This document shows positions 43,914 through 52,447 of a stretch of 64,000 nt of DNA, piece after piece (the first letter of the stretch is position 1; every line of letters begins with the position of its first letter). The DNA comes from G963717155 sp963717155. Lineage in GTDB: Bacteria > Actinomycetota > Thermoleophilia > Gaiellales > JALYLC01. The stretch spans positions 4,960,001 to 5,024,000 of the forward strand of contig OY970326.1 in the NCBI GenBank assembly GCA_963717155.1, given 5' to 3'. The notes under the pieces are model-generated. The model was not told where the DNA came from, made no database searches, and saw only the letters and a program-made list of their open reading frames with translations. A program made the translations under genes and the position numbers.

Positions 43914-45112
43914 CAGATCGACTCGAGGGAGGTCGCCTCCGACGTCGCCTTCAGCTCGGCGCGCAGCGACGGGAGCTCGTCCGGTCGATTGATCGCCACG
44001 GCCCCGACGAGCCGGCCTCGGTCGTCGCAGTAGCGGGCCACGTATGCCTCCCCGTCGAGGTCGTCATCCAGGTCGACCGAGAGCGAGCCGGATGGCAGGC
44101 CCACCGCCTGGAGGCGCCACCCGAACTGATCCGACCAGAAGAACGGCGGCGTAGCGCCCGGCAACGGCATGCCGGTGATCGCGCTCGCCACGGCCCGCGC
44201 CGAGCTTGCCGCGGCACCCCAGTGCTCGAGGCGCAGCGTGTCCGCCTGGCCGGCGTACGGGCGACTCGCGACATCCCCGCAGGCGTACACGCCGGTGATC
44301 CGGGTACGCCCGGCGGCATCGGTGGCGATGCCGCCGTCGTCGGCCAGGTCGAGCTGGCCGTGCGCGAGCTCGGTGTTCGGGATCGCCCCGACTCCGACGA
44401 GCACGAGGTCGCAGGGGCAGCGCGTGCCGTCGTCGAGGACGACCGCACGCGGTCGACCCTCCAGGCTGCGCTCGACGGCGACCACGGTGCGCCCGAGCCG
44501 TAGCTCGACACCCTGCTCGCGGGCGCGGCTCGCGAGCAGATCGCCGATCTCGGGCCCGAGGGTCCTGAGGAACGGCGTTGCGGCAGGATCGACAACCGTA
44601 ACGGTCGTACCGAGCGCGATCGCGCTCGAAGCGACCTCGAGGCCGACGAACCCCGCTCCCAACACGATGATCCGGGCCCCCGGCCGCAGCTCCTGCCGAA
44701 GCTGCTCCGCGTCGTCGAGGGTGCGGAGGGCGTGGACACCGGGACCGTCCGGGAGTGTCGGAAGGCGCCTGGCACGCAAGCCGGTGGCGAGCACCAGGTG
44801 CTCGAAGCCCACGACCTCGCCGTCTGCCGTGACCCGGCGCCTCTCCAGATCGAGCTCGTCCACCGCGCACCCGGGGCGCAGCTCGATGCGGCGCTCGTCC
44901 CAGAAGCCCTGCGTGCGCAGCCGGAGCGCAGGGCCGTCGCGCGCGCCGGTCAGGACGTCCTTGGACAGCGCCGGTCGCTCGTACGGGGCGTGCGGCTCCT
45001 CTCCCAGCAGGACGATGCGCCCCGGGTGTCCCGCGGTGCGCAGCGCCTCGGCGCACCGGGCGCCGGCGAGGCCGGCGCCCACGATCACGACATCTCCGCG
45101 CTCGGTCGTCAT
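43913..45112 (-). CDS. FAD-dependent ferredoxin reductase-type oxidoreductase
   Basis: 399 residues from ATG 45112. The FAD site is VVIVGAGLAGARCAEALR, the NAD site is RIIVLGAGFVGLEVASSAIALG, and the second FAD site is GVYACGDVASRP. YERPALSKDVLTG and the C-terminal HWGAAASSARAVA are typical of rubredoxin/ferredoxin reductases of the BphA4/PdR family. It overlaps the ferredoxin gene by ATGA. It reduces that ferredoxin from NAD(P)H, normally for a P450 or oxygenase; none is in the window. Confidence 0.94.
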   Translation of the reverse strand: MTTERGDVVIVGAGLAGARCAEALRTAGHPGRIVLLGEEPHAPYERPALSKDVLTGARDGPALRLRTQGFWDERRIELRPGCAVDELDLERRRVTADGEVVGFEHLVLATGLRARRLPTLPDGPGVHALRTLDDAEQLRQELRPGARIIVLGAGFVGLEVASSAIALGTTVTVVDPAATPFLRTLGPEIGDLLASRAREQGVELRLGRTVVAVERSLEGRPRAVVLDDGTRCPCDLVLVGVGAIPNTELAHGQLDLADDGGIATDAAGRTRITGVYACGDVASRPYAGQADTLRLEHWGAAASSARAVASAITGMPLPGATPPFFWSDQFGWRLQAVGLPSGSLSVDLDDDLDGEAYVARYCDDRGRLVGAVAINRPDELPSLRAELKATSEATSLESI

Positions 45113-45318
45113 CGGATCTCCACCTCCGACTCGACGACCACGGTGATCGCGCCCATCGGGCACTGGCGTGCGGCCTCGCGCGCTCGATCAGGATCGTGTG
45201 CGAGGTCCGGCGCGGTTGCGAGCCCGTCGTCGCCGATCGTGAAGTCGGTCGGGTCGATATCGGCGCAGGCGCCGTAGCCGTCGCAGATCGAGCGGTCGAT
45301 GATGATGCGGTAGCCCAT
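45109..45318 (-). CDS. Small 3Fe-4S-type ferredoxin
   Basis: 69 residues from ATG 45318. Cys residues are in DRSICDGYGACADIDP and ARQCPMGAITV, three in all, the pattern of the single-cluster 3Fe-4S ferredoxins that serve cytochrome P450s in actinobacteria. The gap at the second position of the usual four-Cys motif supports 3Fe-4S. It is translationally coupled to the reductase downstream. Confidence 0.92.
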   Translation of the reverse strand: MGYRIIIDRSICDGYGACADIDPTDFTIGDDGLATAPDLAHDPDRAREAARQCPMGAITVVVESEVEIR

Positions 45319-45373
45319 TGCAAGCTCCTTCTGATGGTGTGTGGGTGGGTGAGGGACTATCGGGTCGTGTCGA

Positions 45374-45952
45374 TCACGTGCTGCTTGCCGGCACCGGGCG
45401 GCTGGTACGCGCAGGCCTGGATCGCGGACTGAGGATGCGTAGGAAGGTCAGCCACAGCACGGGACCTCCTGCGACGATTGCGAGGATCGGTCCGCCGATC
45501 CCGGCCAGGTCGGTGCCCGACGCGATCGCGTGGCCGAGCGCAAGCAGGAACGCGGCGAAGCTCGCGTAGTGCAGCCGTCGCCACACGCGCTGGCCGATCA
45601 CCGTGCGCAGCCGGAACGATGCCGTCAGTGCGACCATCAGCCAGGCGGCGATGACTCCGGCCGCGACCGCGGCCGGCCTCCAGGGCGAGGCGAAGGGCAC
45701 GAGTGCCGATGCGATCCCGAAGTGCATCACGGGGTCGAAGAGCAGCGCACCGACGTGGAGGCCGATCATCGCCAGCCCGGTGCCCGCGAGGGTGCGGTGC
45801 CAGCCGAGCAGCGATCGCTGATGGCGAGGCCCGAGGAGCCTCGTGCTCATCGCAAGGCCGAGCCAGGTCGAGAGCGTGAGGATTCCAAACGCGACGAGGC
45901 CGGCTGCGCGGGCGACGAGCCACGCGGTCGAGATACCGGCGACCGTGCTCAT
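45374..45952 (-). CDS. Ferric-reductase-like transmembrane protein
   Basis: 192 residues with six membrane helices. His ligands are in SLLGWHRTLAGTGLAMIGLHVGALL and WRRLHYASFAAFLLALGHAIASG, the two-plus-two pattern of ferric-reductase/MsrQ-like b-type cytochromes. No flavin or NAD domain is attached. ATG 45952 overlaps the apbE stop (ATGA). It should move electrons across the membrane to an exported partner, possibly one of the small proteins of this operon. Confidence 0.88.
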   Translation of the reverse strand: MSTVAGISTAWLVARAAGLVAFGILTLSTWLGLAMSTRLLGPRHQRSLLGWHRTLAGTGLAMIGLHVGALLFDPVMHFGIASALVPFASPWRPAAVAAGVIAAWLMVALTASFRLRTVIGQRVWRRLHYASFAAFLLALGHAIASGTDLAGIGGPILAIVAGGPVLWLTFLRILSPRSRPARTSRPVPASST

Positions 45953-46914
45953 GCCAGCACCTCGAACCGCACCGTGCGGCGCCGCTCGAGCGGCAGATCG
46001 CCGAGCGGTACGACGGTCCCGTCGTGGAGCACGAGCAGTGCCGACAGCCAGGGGCGCTCGGCGATGTAGTCGACGGCCCGCTCGATGGGCAGGATCGCGA
46101 GAGCGGTCGCGTGTGTCTCGGCGACGGTCGCGCTCGCGGCGACGACGGTCACCGTCAGCGGGCCCGGCTCCGCGGGTGCGCCGGTCGCCGGATCGATCAG
46201 GTGATGGAGTGCCGCATCCGGCCCGAACCGCCGGCGGTCGCGGCCCGAGGTGGCTACCCCTCCTCCGCGCAGCGCGAGCACCCCGAGCTGCGCATCACGC
46301 CTCCGCGGATCTGCGATGCCTATGCGCCACGGGCCGTTGCCTGGCGGCTCTCCGCCGAGGGCGACATCGCCTCCGAGGTCGACCAGGGCACACGGTGTGC
46401 CGGGCCGCGAGCGGAGCATCGCGTCCACCGCACGAGTGGCCGAGTAGCCCTTGCCGATCCCGCCGAGGTCGATGCCCGTGCCGACCGGCACGCGCACGCG
46501 CCGGCCTTCGGGATCGATCCCGACGCGGGCGCCCGCACGCCACTGTCGTGGCCTGGCGGGCGCCGGACGTTCGACCGCGGCCAGCTGCTCGAACGAGCGG
46601 TCGTAGCCGGCCGACACGAGCGCCGGGAGGATCGTGGGGTCGTAGAGCCCCTCGGTCTCCTCGCGAGCGCGCAAGGCGCCCGAGAGGGCCTCGATGAGGA
46701 TCGGGTCGACGTCGATCCACGATCCGGCTCCGGCATTGACGCGCGAGAGATCGCTCGCCGGATCGAATCGCGAGAGCACACGCTCGCAGCGCGCGATCTC
46801 GTCGAGCGCCACCCGGATCGCAGAGGTCTCGTCGCTCGCGTCGTCGGGAGAGCCGGCAAGCACCCGGCAGTCGGTGCCCATCGCGCGGAACGTCCGCTCG
46901 TCGAGGATGGTCAT
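45949..46914 (-). CDS. apbE: FAD:protein FMN transferase (second ApbE)
   Basis: 321 residues from ATG 46914, with AAGGAG six bases upstream. Motifs: FRAMGTDCRVL, RCERVLSRFDPASDLSRVN, GIDLGGIGKGYSATRAVD, ALVDLGGDVALGG, VATSGRDRRRF, LHHLIDPATGAP and ATVAETHATALAIL. It is diverged from the other ApbE at 38197. No protein with a clear SGAT-type flavinylation motif is in this operon, so its target is unknown or encoded elsewhere. Confidence 0.92.
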   Translation of the reverse strand: MTILDERTFRAMGTDCRVLAGSPDDASDETSAIRVALDEIARCERVLSRFDPASDLSRVNAGAGSWIDVDPILIEALSGALRAREETEGLYDPTILPALVSAGYDRSFEQLAAVERPAPARPRQWRAGARVGIDPEGRRVRVPVGTGIDLGGIGKGYSATRAVDAMLRSRPGTPCALVDLGGDVALGGEPPGNGPWRIGIADPRRRDAQLGVLALRGGGVATSGRDRRRFGPDAALHHLIDPATGAPAEPGPLTVTVVAASATVAETHATALAILPIERAVDYIAERPWLSALLVLHDGTVVPLGDLPLERRRTVRFEVLA

Positions 46915-47207
46915 CAGGAGCTCCTTGTCGTGGTGTGGTTGGCGGAACCGGAGCCCGGCGTGAGCTGTCCGCTCACCGAGACGTTGGCGAGCTGGTTGCT
47001 CGCGGCGACTCCGGATGTCTGTGTCGTGGCGTGGGTCGCGACGGGGAGCAAGGACAGCTTCCCGTTGGCCTGGCGGACGACAACGACCGTCGTCGGGGCC
47101 GAGGCCTGGCTCGAGGCCGTCGTCCGGTGGCTGATCGCGATCACCAGAGCGATCGCGATGACGGCCCAGATCGCGACCGTCGCGGCGAGGATGCGTCGCA
47201 TCATCAT
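46914..47207 (-). CDS. Small exported or membrane-anchored protein
   Basis: 97 residues from the first of three ATG codons (47207), overlapping the previous stop as ATGA. One N-terminal membrane helix (ILAATVAIWAVIAIALVIAI) is followed by a Ser/Thr-rich outside part with TTVVVVRQANGKLSLLPVAT. Its stop overlaps the ApbE start (TGATG). No family is recognised. It may be a ligand or electron partner for the module. Confidence 0.7.
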   Translation of the reverse strand: MMMRRILAATVAIWAVIAIALVIAISHRTTASSQASAPTTVVVVRQANGKLSLLPVATHATTQTSGVAASNQLANVSVSGQLTPGSGSANHTTTRSS

Positions 47208-47413
47208 GCGTCGCCACTCTCGGTCTCGCGCCAGGGGGTGGGCGTCACCGCAAGCGGTGCCGCCGGCACGGCCGCGACCGTGTGCACCACGTGCACCGCG
47301 GGCGGCGTCGCCGCCGAGCGCGAGGTGAGCACCGTCACCAGCGCGCCCCCCGTGAGGGTTGTCGCGGCGAGCACGCCGGCGAGTGCGAGTGCCTGGCGCC
47401 GTGGGGTGGTCAT
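47204..47413 (-). CDS. Small exported protein, first gene of the ApbE/ferric-reductase operon
   Basis: 69 residues from ATG 47413, chosen over ATG 47458 because AAGGAG lies six bases before it. It has an N-terminal hydrophobic segment (ALALAGVLAATTLTGGALVT) and an Ala/Pro/Val-rich tail with several His (AVHVVHTVAAVP). It heads the operon that runs to 45374, divergent from the response-regulator gene. Function unknown. Confidence 0.68.
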   Translation of the reverse strand: MTTPRRQALALAGVLAATTLTGGALVTVLTSRSAATPPAVHVVHTVAAVPAAPLAVTPTPWRETESGDA

Positions 47414-47498
47414 CTCGATCTCCTTGGTGGGCTGCCGGTCCGGGTCTGGATCGGGCATGGCTCCACCGTATGCCTCGCGTATGAGCGCTCGGCCAGCC

Positions 47499-47543
47499 GT
47501 TGGTAAGGGGATCGCCGCGACTTCGGTAAGGGTTCGGCAAAGA
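47499..47543. promoter_or_regulatory. 11-base direct repeats in the divergent promoter of module 1
   Basis: TTCGGTAAGGG (47522-47532) is followed directly by TTCGGCAAAGA (47533-47543). A further copy, GTTGGTAAGGG, is at 47499-47509, two turns away. Head-to-tail 11-base units are the mark of OmpR-type regulator sites. They lie between the exported-protein operon and the response-regulator gene, and match a motif in the second module at 53356 and 53480. The rest of 47414-47590 shows no gene. Confidence 0.6.
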
Positions 47544-47590
47544 CGCGCTGTGAGCAGCCGAGCGTCCCGGGCCGGGACTATGGTTGACAG

Positions 47591-48271
47591 ATGTCCGACG
47601 GCCGCCAGCGCATCCTCGTCGTCGAGGACGACGACGCGATCAGCCGCATGCTCGAGGTCGAGCTGGACGAGGCCGGCTACGACGTGTTCCGTGTCGCCCG
47701 GGGCGACGACGCGCTGGCCGCGATCGCGCGCGACCATCCGGACGCGGTCATCCTCGACCTGCGGCTGCCCGATCGGGACGGGCTCTCGGTCTGCCGCCAG
47801 GCGCGGCGCGAGGGTCACGATGTCCCGATCCTGATGTTGACTGCGCTCGATCGGCTCGGGGACCGCGTGCTCGGGCTCGATGCGGGGGCGGACGACTACC
47901 TGCCGAAGCCGTTCGCGGTCGAGGAGCTCCTGGCGAGGCTACGCGCCCTGTTGCGACGCACGACCCCTGCGACCCGCGTGCTCGAGGCCGGGCCTGTCCG
48001 GTTGAACCCCGAGACCCACGAGGTGACCGTTGACGGGAGGGTTGTCGAACTGACCGCGCGAGAGTTCGACCTCCTCGCGTTCCTGATGCAGAAACCCGGC
48101 CGCGTGTTCACGCGCGAGCAGATCTTCGAGTCCGTCTGGGGCTACAGCTACCTCGGCGACAGCAAGGTCATCGACGTGTTCGTCTCGGCGCTCCGCCGCA
48201 AGCTCGACTCGAAGCCCGCGCCGTCGATCGTGCGGACGGTGCGCGGCGTCGGCTACACGGTCAGGCCGTGA
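47591..48271 (+). CDS. OmpR-family response regulator (module 1)
   Basis: 226 residues. The receiver has LVVEDDDAISRML, AVILDLRLPDRDG (phospho-Asp near 54) and YLPKPFAVEELLARL. The DNA-binding domain has LTAREFDLLAFLMQKPGRVF, KVIDVFVSALRRKL and RTVRGVGYTVRP. The kinase gene follows with a GTGA overlap. It probably controls itself and the divergent ApbE/ferric-reductase operon through the 11-base repeats in between. Confidence 0.95.
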   Translation: MSDGRQRILVVEDDDAISRMLEVELDEAGYDVFRVARGDDALAAIARDHPDAVILDLRLPDRDGLSVCRQARREGHDVPILMLTALDRLGDRVLGLDAGADDYLPKPFAVEELLARLRALLRRTTPATRVLEAGPVRLNPETHEVTVDGRVVELTAREFDLLAFLMQKPGRVFTREQIFESVWGYSYLGDSKVIDVFVSALRRKLDSKPAPSIVRTVRGVGYTVRP

Positions 48272-49560
48272 GCGTCCGCGTCCGACTGACGGTGTGGTTC
48301 GTCGCCGCGATGGCGGCGCTGATCGTCGCGACCTCAGTGGCCTCGTACCTCGTCGTGCGCTCCCAGCTCGAGTCGCAGGCCCTCGGCTCGGCGCGTGCGC
48401 TCGCTCGAGCCGCTGCGCTGGCAGAGGCAGACGAGTCGTCGCTGGACAAGCTCGCAGGCCCCGGCGACCAGATCTGGCTGACGGCTCGCGACGGACGCGT
48501 GGTGGCGAGCAGCTACCGCACGAGTGGTGCGTCGCGTGCGGCGCTGGCCCGCGTGCTCTCGCGACCGCCCCCGGGGTCGACGGTTGCCCAGGCAGCGCGG
48601 CCCGAGGGCGGGCGTGCCGTCGTCGTGGTGGCGAACCACGGTCTGCACGAGACCCTTTCGACGCTCCGCCGAACCCTCGCGATCGTGGGTCTCGCAGTGC
48701 TCGTCGTGTCCGCGCTCACCGGGAGCCTTCTCGCCGCACGGGCCCTGCGCCCTGTCGAGCGGCTTCGCGAGCAGGTCGACGCGATACCGGGCGATGCGCT
48801 CGACCGGCGCGTCGCCGAGGGACGCGGGGACGAGCTCGGGCGCCTGGCCCGAGCGTTCAATCGCCTGCTCGCCCGTGCGGCACGCGCCGCGGAGCAGCAG
48901 CAACGGTTCATCGCCGACGCGTCACACGAGCTCAAGACTCCCGTTACGGCGTTGCAGGGGCACGCTCGAATCGTGTCTCGGGCAGCGGAGCGGGGCGACC
49001 TCGAGCAGGCCGGTGAGTCGGCGCGCATCGTCGAGCAGCAAACGGCCCGGCTGGCGGCGACCCTCGGCGAGCTGCTCACGCTCGCAGAGTCAGGGGCCGG
49101 CGGGCTCCGCCGCGAACCTGTGCGGCTCGACCGCGTGGCGACCGATGCCTGCGCTGCGCTGCGCGTCGCCCATCCGGCGAGGACGCTCGAGCTCGAGCTG
49201 GAGCCGGCCATGGTCACCGGGGACACTGGACGGCTCAACGAGCTCGTGCACGTGCTCGTCGACAACGCGTTGAAATACAGCCCACCCGGTTCGGGTGTGA
49301 CGGTCGGCGTGGTCGACGGCTCGATCCCGCGGCTCACGGTGCGCGACCACGGACCCGGGATGACGTCTGCCGATCGAGAGCGTGCGTTCGACAGGTTCTT
49401 CCGCGGAGCCAATGCCGCCGGCGTTCAGGGAAGCGGCCTCGGCCTTGCGATCGCACAGGCGATCTCCGAGCATCACGGGGCCACGCTCGCGCTCGAAGAG
49501 GCCAGTGGGGGTGGCACGCTCGCGTCGGTGAGCTTCGGGACGGCCCCGCCGACGGACTGA
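48268..49560 (+). CDS. Sensor histidine kinase (module 1)
   Basis: 430 residues from GTG 48268. Two membrane helices (about 8-28 and 135-158) enclose an outside sensor of about 105 residues. A HAMP domain, the HisKA box FIADASHELKTPVTALQGHA and the ATPase G boxes VRDHGPGMT and QGSGLGLAIAQAISEHHGA follow. The outside domain has no Cys and no recognised fold. It is coupled to the regulator by GTGA and should sense a redox or metal signal given the neighbours; that is inference. Confidence 0.94.
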   Translation: MSVRVRLTVWFVAAMAALIVATSVASYLVVRSQLESQALGSARALARAAALAEADESSLDKLAGPGDQIWLTARDGRVVASSYRTSGASRAALARVLSRPPPGSTVAQAARPEGGRAVVVVANHGLHETLSTLRRTLAIVGLAVLVVSALTGSLLAARALRPVERLREQVDAIPGDALDRRVAEGRGDELGRLARAFNRLLARAARAAEQQQRFIADASHELKTPVTALQGHARIVSRAAERGDLEQAGESARIVEQQTARLAATLGELLTLAESGAGGLRREPVRLDRVATDACAALRVAHPARTLELELEPAMVTGDTGRLNELVHVLVDNALKYSPPGSGVTVGVVDGSIPRLTVRDHGPGMTSADRERAFDRFFRGANAAGVQGSGLGLAIAQAISEHHGATLALEEASGGGTLASVSFGTAPPTD

Positions 49561-49673
49561 CGACTCCGTGCCCGCTGAAGCACCGCGTAGTCCACAACCG
49601 TGCGGGTTCCTACGCAGCGCGCGCACGGGGAGACCCCGATGCCGGGGCCCGGACGAAGCGCGACGATGCGACC

Positions 49674-51503
49674 GTGCGAAGCTACCTCGTTCCCGCGGGA
49701 GTTGCGTTCGCCCTCGTGATCGGCACGGTGCTCCACCTGACGGGCAACGCGACCACGGGCGACGCCATCTGGACGGTTGCACTCGTGGTCGCGACCGTCC
49801 CGCTCACGATCAGCGTCGCCTCGAGGATGATCCGCGGCCAGCTCGGAGCCGACGTTATCGCGCTGCTCGCGATGATCGGATCGCTGATCCTCGGTCAGCT
49901 CGCGGCCGGGCTCGTGGTTGCCCTGATGCTGTCGGGCGGCGAACTCCTCGACGCACATGCCTTCCGGCGTGCGAGGCGCGAGCTGACGGCCCTCGCCGGG
50001 CGAGCCCCGGCCGTTGCTCATCGCAGGGAGGATGGTCGGCTCGTCGACGTTCCCGCCGGCGACGTCTCTCCCGGCGACCAGCTCCTGATCCTCGCCGGTG
50101 AGATCGTGCCGGTGGATTGCACCCTGGTCAGCGGCCAGGCTGTGCTCGACGAGGCGGCACTGACCGGCGAGCCGCTGCCAGTCCGGCGTGGCCTTGATGA
50201 GGAGATCCGCAGCGGGGCGTCCGTCGCCGGAGAGGCGATCGAGGTTCGTGCGCTCCGTCCGGCAGCAGCTTCGACGTACGCGCGGATCGTGCGGCTCGTC
50301 GAGCACGCCGAGGCGGACCGTCCGCGCACGGCACGCCTGGCCGATCGCGCCGCGGTCGTGTTCCTTCCGATCACCCTGGCGGTCGCGGCGCTCGGCTGGG
50401 TTCTCTCGGACTCGCCGGTCGCGGCGCTCGCCGTCCTGGTCGTCGCGACACCGTGCCCGCTGATACTCGCGACGCCGATCGCCTTCGTGTCGGGTCTTGC
50501 TCGAGCTGCCCGCCGCGGCATCGTCGTGAAGGGAGGCACGCCGCTCGAGGTTCTCGGTGGCGCAACCGTGGTGGTCTTCGACAAGACGGGAACGCTCACC
50601 ACCGGCGAACCACGGGTCGTCGAGGCCGACGACGAGGTGCTGGCCATTGCAGCCGCAGCCGAGCAGCGGTCTGCACATCCGCTTGCTGCCGCGATCCGGG
50701 CAGAGGCCGGCGAGCGAGGTCTCGTGCTCCCGGAGGCCGGCGACTTCCGCGAGGAGTACGGCGACGGTGTGGAGGCCTTCGTCGACGGGGTGCTGGTCCG
50801 GGTTGGCCGGGCATCGTTCGTCGACCGCGATCTTCAGCGTCCGGCATCGCCCGGGATAGCCGAGGTCTGGGTCTCGCAAGGCGGGGAGGTCGCAGGTGTG
50901 ATCCGCTGCGCCGACCCACTGCGGGCCGCGGCCGGCGCCGTCGTCGAGCGCGTTCGGATGACCGGGGCTCGACCCATGCTCCTGACGGGTGACTCCTCGG
51001 TTGTCGCCGAGGAGGTGGGTCGTGCGACGGGCATCGCGGACGTGCATGCGGACGCGACGCCTGAAGACAAGGCGCGGGTCGTCGGCTCGCTCCGGCGTGC
51101 CGGGGACGTCGTCGTCATGGTCGGCGATGGTCTCAACGACGCGCCCGCGCTCGCGGCGGCCGATGTGGGCGTCGCGCTGGGAGCCGCGGGGAGCACGATC
51201 TCGTCCGATGCCGCCGACGCGGTCATCCTGGTCGACGACCTCGGCCGCGTGGCCGAGGCGATCGAGATCGGCCGCGACACGTTCGGGATAGCCCGCACCG
51301 GGATCATCGTCGGCATGGGGTTGAGCGCGGTGCTGATGGTCGTCGCCGCCTTCGGCGGCATCACGCCGCTCCAGGGCGCGATCGCACAGGAGGTGATCGA
51401 TGTCGCCGCGATCCTCAACGGCTTGCGTGCTCTCGGCGGCAGCGACGGCTCGAGTCCCGTGAGAGGGCCGGTCGTCGACCGGCTCGGGGTGGCCGCGCGC
51501 TGA
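49674..51503 (+). CDS. P1B-type heavy-metal-translocating ATPase with a CPL pore motif
   Basis: 609 residues from GTG 49674. No N-terminal metal-binding domain is present. It has the actuator TGEPLPV, the ion-site motif VATPCPLILATPIAF, the phosphorylation loop FDKTGTLTTGEP, the SAHPLA His-Pro motif and the hinge MVGDGLNDAPALAAADVG. The pore triplet Cys-Pro-Leu replaces Cys-Pro-Cys, so metal choice is uncertain. The C-terminus is short. It is 113 bases after the kinase gene on the same strand and may be part of that response. Confidence 0.94.
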   Translation: MRSYLVPAGVAFALVIGTVLHLTGNATTGDAIWTVALVVATVPLTISVASRMIRGQLGADVIALLAMIGSLILGQLAAGLVVALMLSGGELLDAHAFRRARRELTALAGRAPAVAHRREDGRLVDVPAGDVSPGDQLLILAGEIVPVDCTLVSGQAVLDEAALTGEPLPVRRGLDEEIRSGASVAGEAIEVRALRPAAASTYARIVRLVEHAEADRPRTARLADRAAVVFLPITLAVAALGWVLSDSPVAALAVLVVATPCPLILATPIAFVSGLARAARRGIVVKGGTPLEVLGGATVVVFDKTGTLTTGEPRVVEADDEVLAIAAAAEQRSAHPLAAAIRAEAGERGLVLPEAGDFREEYGDGVEAFVDGVLVRVGRASFVDRDLQRPASPGIAEVWVSQGGEVAGVIRCADPLRAAAGAVVERVRMTGARPMLLTGDSSVVAEEVGRATGIADVHADATPEDKARVVGSLRRAGDVVVMVGDGLNDAPALAAADVGVALGAAGSTISSDAADAVILVDDLGRVAEAIEIGRDTFGIARTGIIVGMGLSAVLMVVAAFGGITPLQGAIAQEVIDVAAILNGLRALGGSDGSSPVRGPVVDRLGVAAR

Positions 51504-51506
51504 CCG

Positions 51507-51812
51507 TCAGTCGTCGGGTGAACGGCCCTCGGCGCGCACTCCGCTCGAGTCGTCATTCTCGGACCTCGAGGTTGGCACCGGCGTGATCGGTGTGCCGGCC
51601 ACGACTACGGTCGGGCCGTCATCGAGCGTCCGGGACCGGGTCGCCGCAGCCGCGTGGCCTGCGAGCTGGACACCGAGATGCCCGACGGGGTCGCCCGCAT
51701 GGTCGGCGCTGCCGAGGAGGAGCACGTTGCCGACGATCCCACCCCCGACGAGTGCTGCCGCGATCAGGATCCCGCTCGCGAGATGTCGAGCCCGTGTCCA
51801 GTCGCGGCTCAG
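51507..51812 (-). CDS. Small exported protein, probable CTG start
   Basis: About 101 residues. A hydrophobic segment (HLASGILIAAALVGGGIVGN) is followed by a polar outside tail. No ATG, GTG or TTG is suitably placed. A CTG at 51812 overlaps the previous stop as CTGA, in the same way as ATGA elsewhere, and GGGAGG lies six bases before it. The tail has repeated Thr/Pro (VVVAGTPITPVPTS). It is the last gene of the module 2 operon. Function unknown. Confidence 0.6.
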   Translation of the reverse strand: MSRDWTRARHLASGILIAAALVGGGIVGNVLLLGSADHAGDPVGHLGVQLAGHAAAATRSRTLDDGPTVVVAGTPITPVPTSRSENDDSSGVRAEGRSPDD

Positions 51813-52447
51813 GAGGCACCTCCCTCGGTCGAGGTTGCGGGATGGGGTATAGCTGACGGCTTCGGCTTCGGCCGCGCAGCCGTCGAGCCCGGTTGCCGGG
51901 CAGCGGGACGTCGCGTCCGCGGCGGCGACGTCATCGCGCGCCAGGCGGTTGCGCCCGCAACGGCCGCGATTGCGACCGCGTACATCCAGACCACCGCCTG
52001 GCGGCGGGCATCGGTGCCCGCCATGATCCCGTGCGCGCTGGCTGCGGCGAACACCGCGTACGTGAGCCAGTGGATTCGCCGCCAGACGCGGAATCCGATG
52101 CGGCGCCGCAGGCCGGACGTCGCCGCAACGATGATCATCAGATCGCCGGCGAGCACGCCGACTGCGACTGCGAGCCGCATGCGCGGGGCGATTCCCGGCA
52201 CGACCAGCGCGATCGGAGAGATCCGGGCGACCCCGTCGAGCGCGAGCGCGGCCGCGTGAAGCGCCAGCGCGCCGAGCCCGAGCATCGCGAGCAGGCGGTG
52301 CACGTCCGCGACGACGCGCGGCCGAAGCCGGCTCGGCGCGGGGCGGGAGCGCAGGACGAGCCCCGCGAGGACGCTTGCGGTCAGCAGCCCGTAGGCGGTG
52401 AAGCCGGCCGCTCGAGCGAGTATCCACAGCGTCGGGTCGCCTTTCAC
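51809..52447 (-). CDS. Ferric-reductase-like transmembrane protein (module 2)
   Basis: 212 residues from GTG 52447, overlapping the previous stop (GTGA). Six membrane helices carry His ligands in VVADVHRLLAMLGLGALALHAAALAL and WRRIHWLTYAVFAAASAHGIMAG, the same arrangement as the protein at 45374. A Pro/Arg-rich C-terminal tail is added. It moves electrons through two hemes. The pairing with small exported proteins mirrors module 1. Confidence 0.86.
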   Translation of the reverse strand: MKGDPTLWILARAAGFTAYGLLTASVLAGLVLRSRPAPSRLRPRVVADVHRLLAMLGLGALALHAAALALDGVARISPIALVVPGIAPRMRLAVAVGVLAGDLMIIVAATSGLRRRIGFRVWRRIHWLTYAVFAAASAHGIMAGTDARRQAVVWMYAVAIAAVAGATAWRAMTSPPRTRRPAARQPGSTAARPKPKPSAIPHPATSTEGGAS

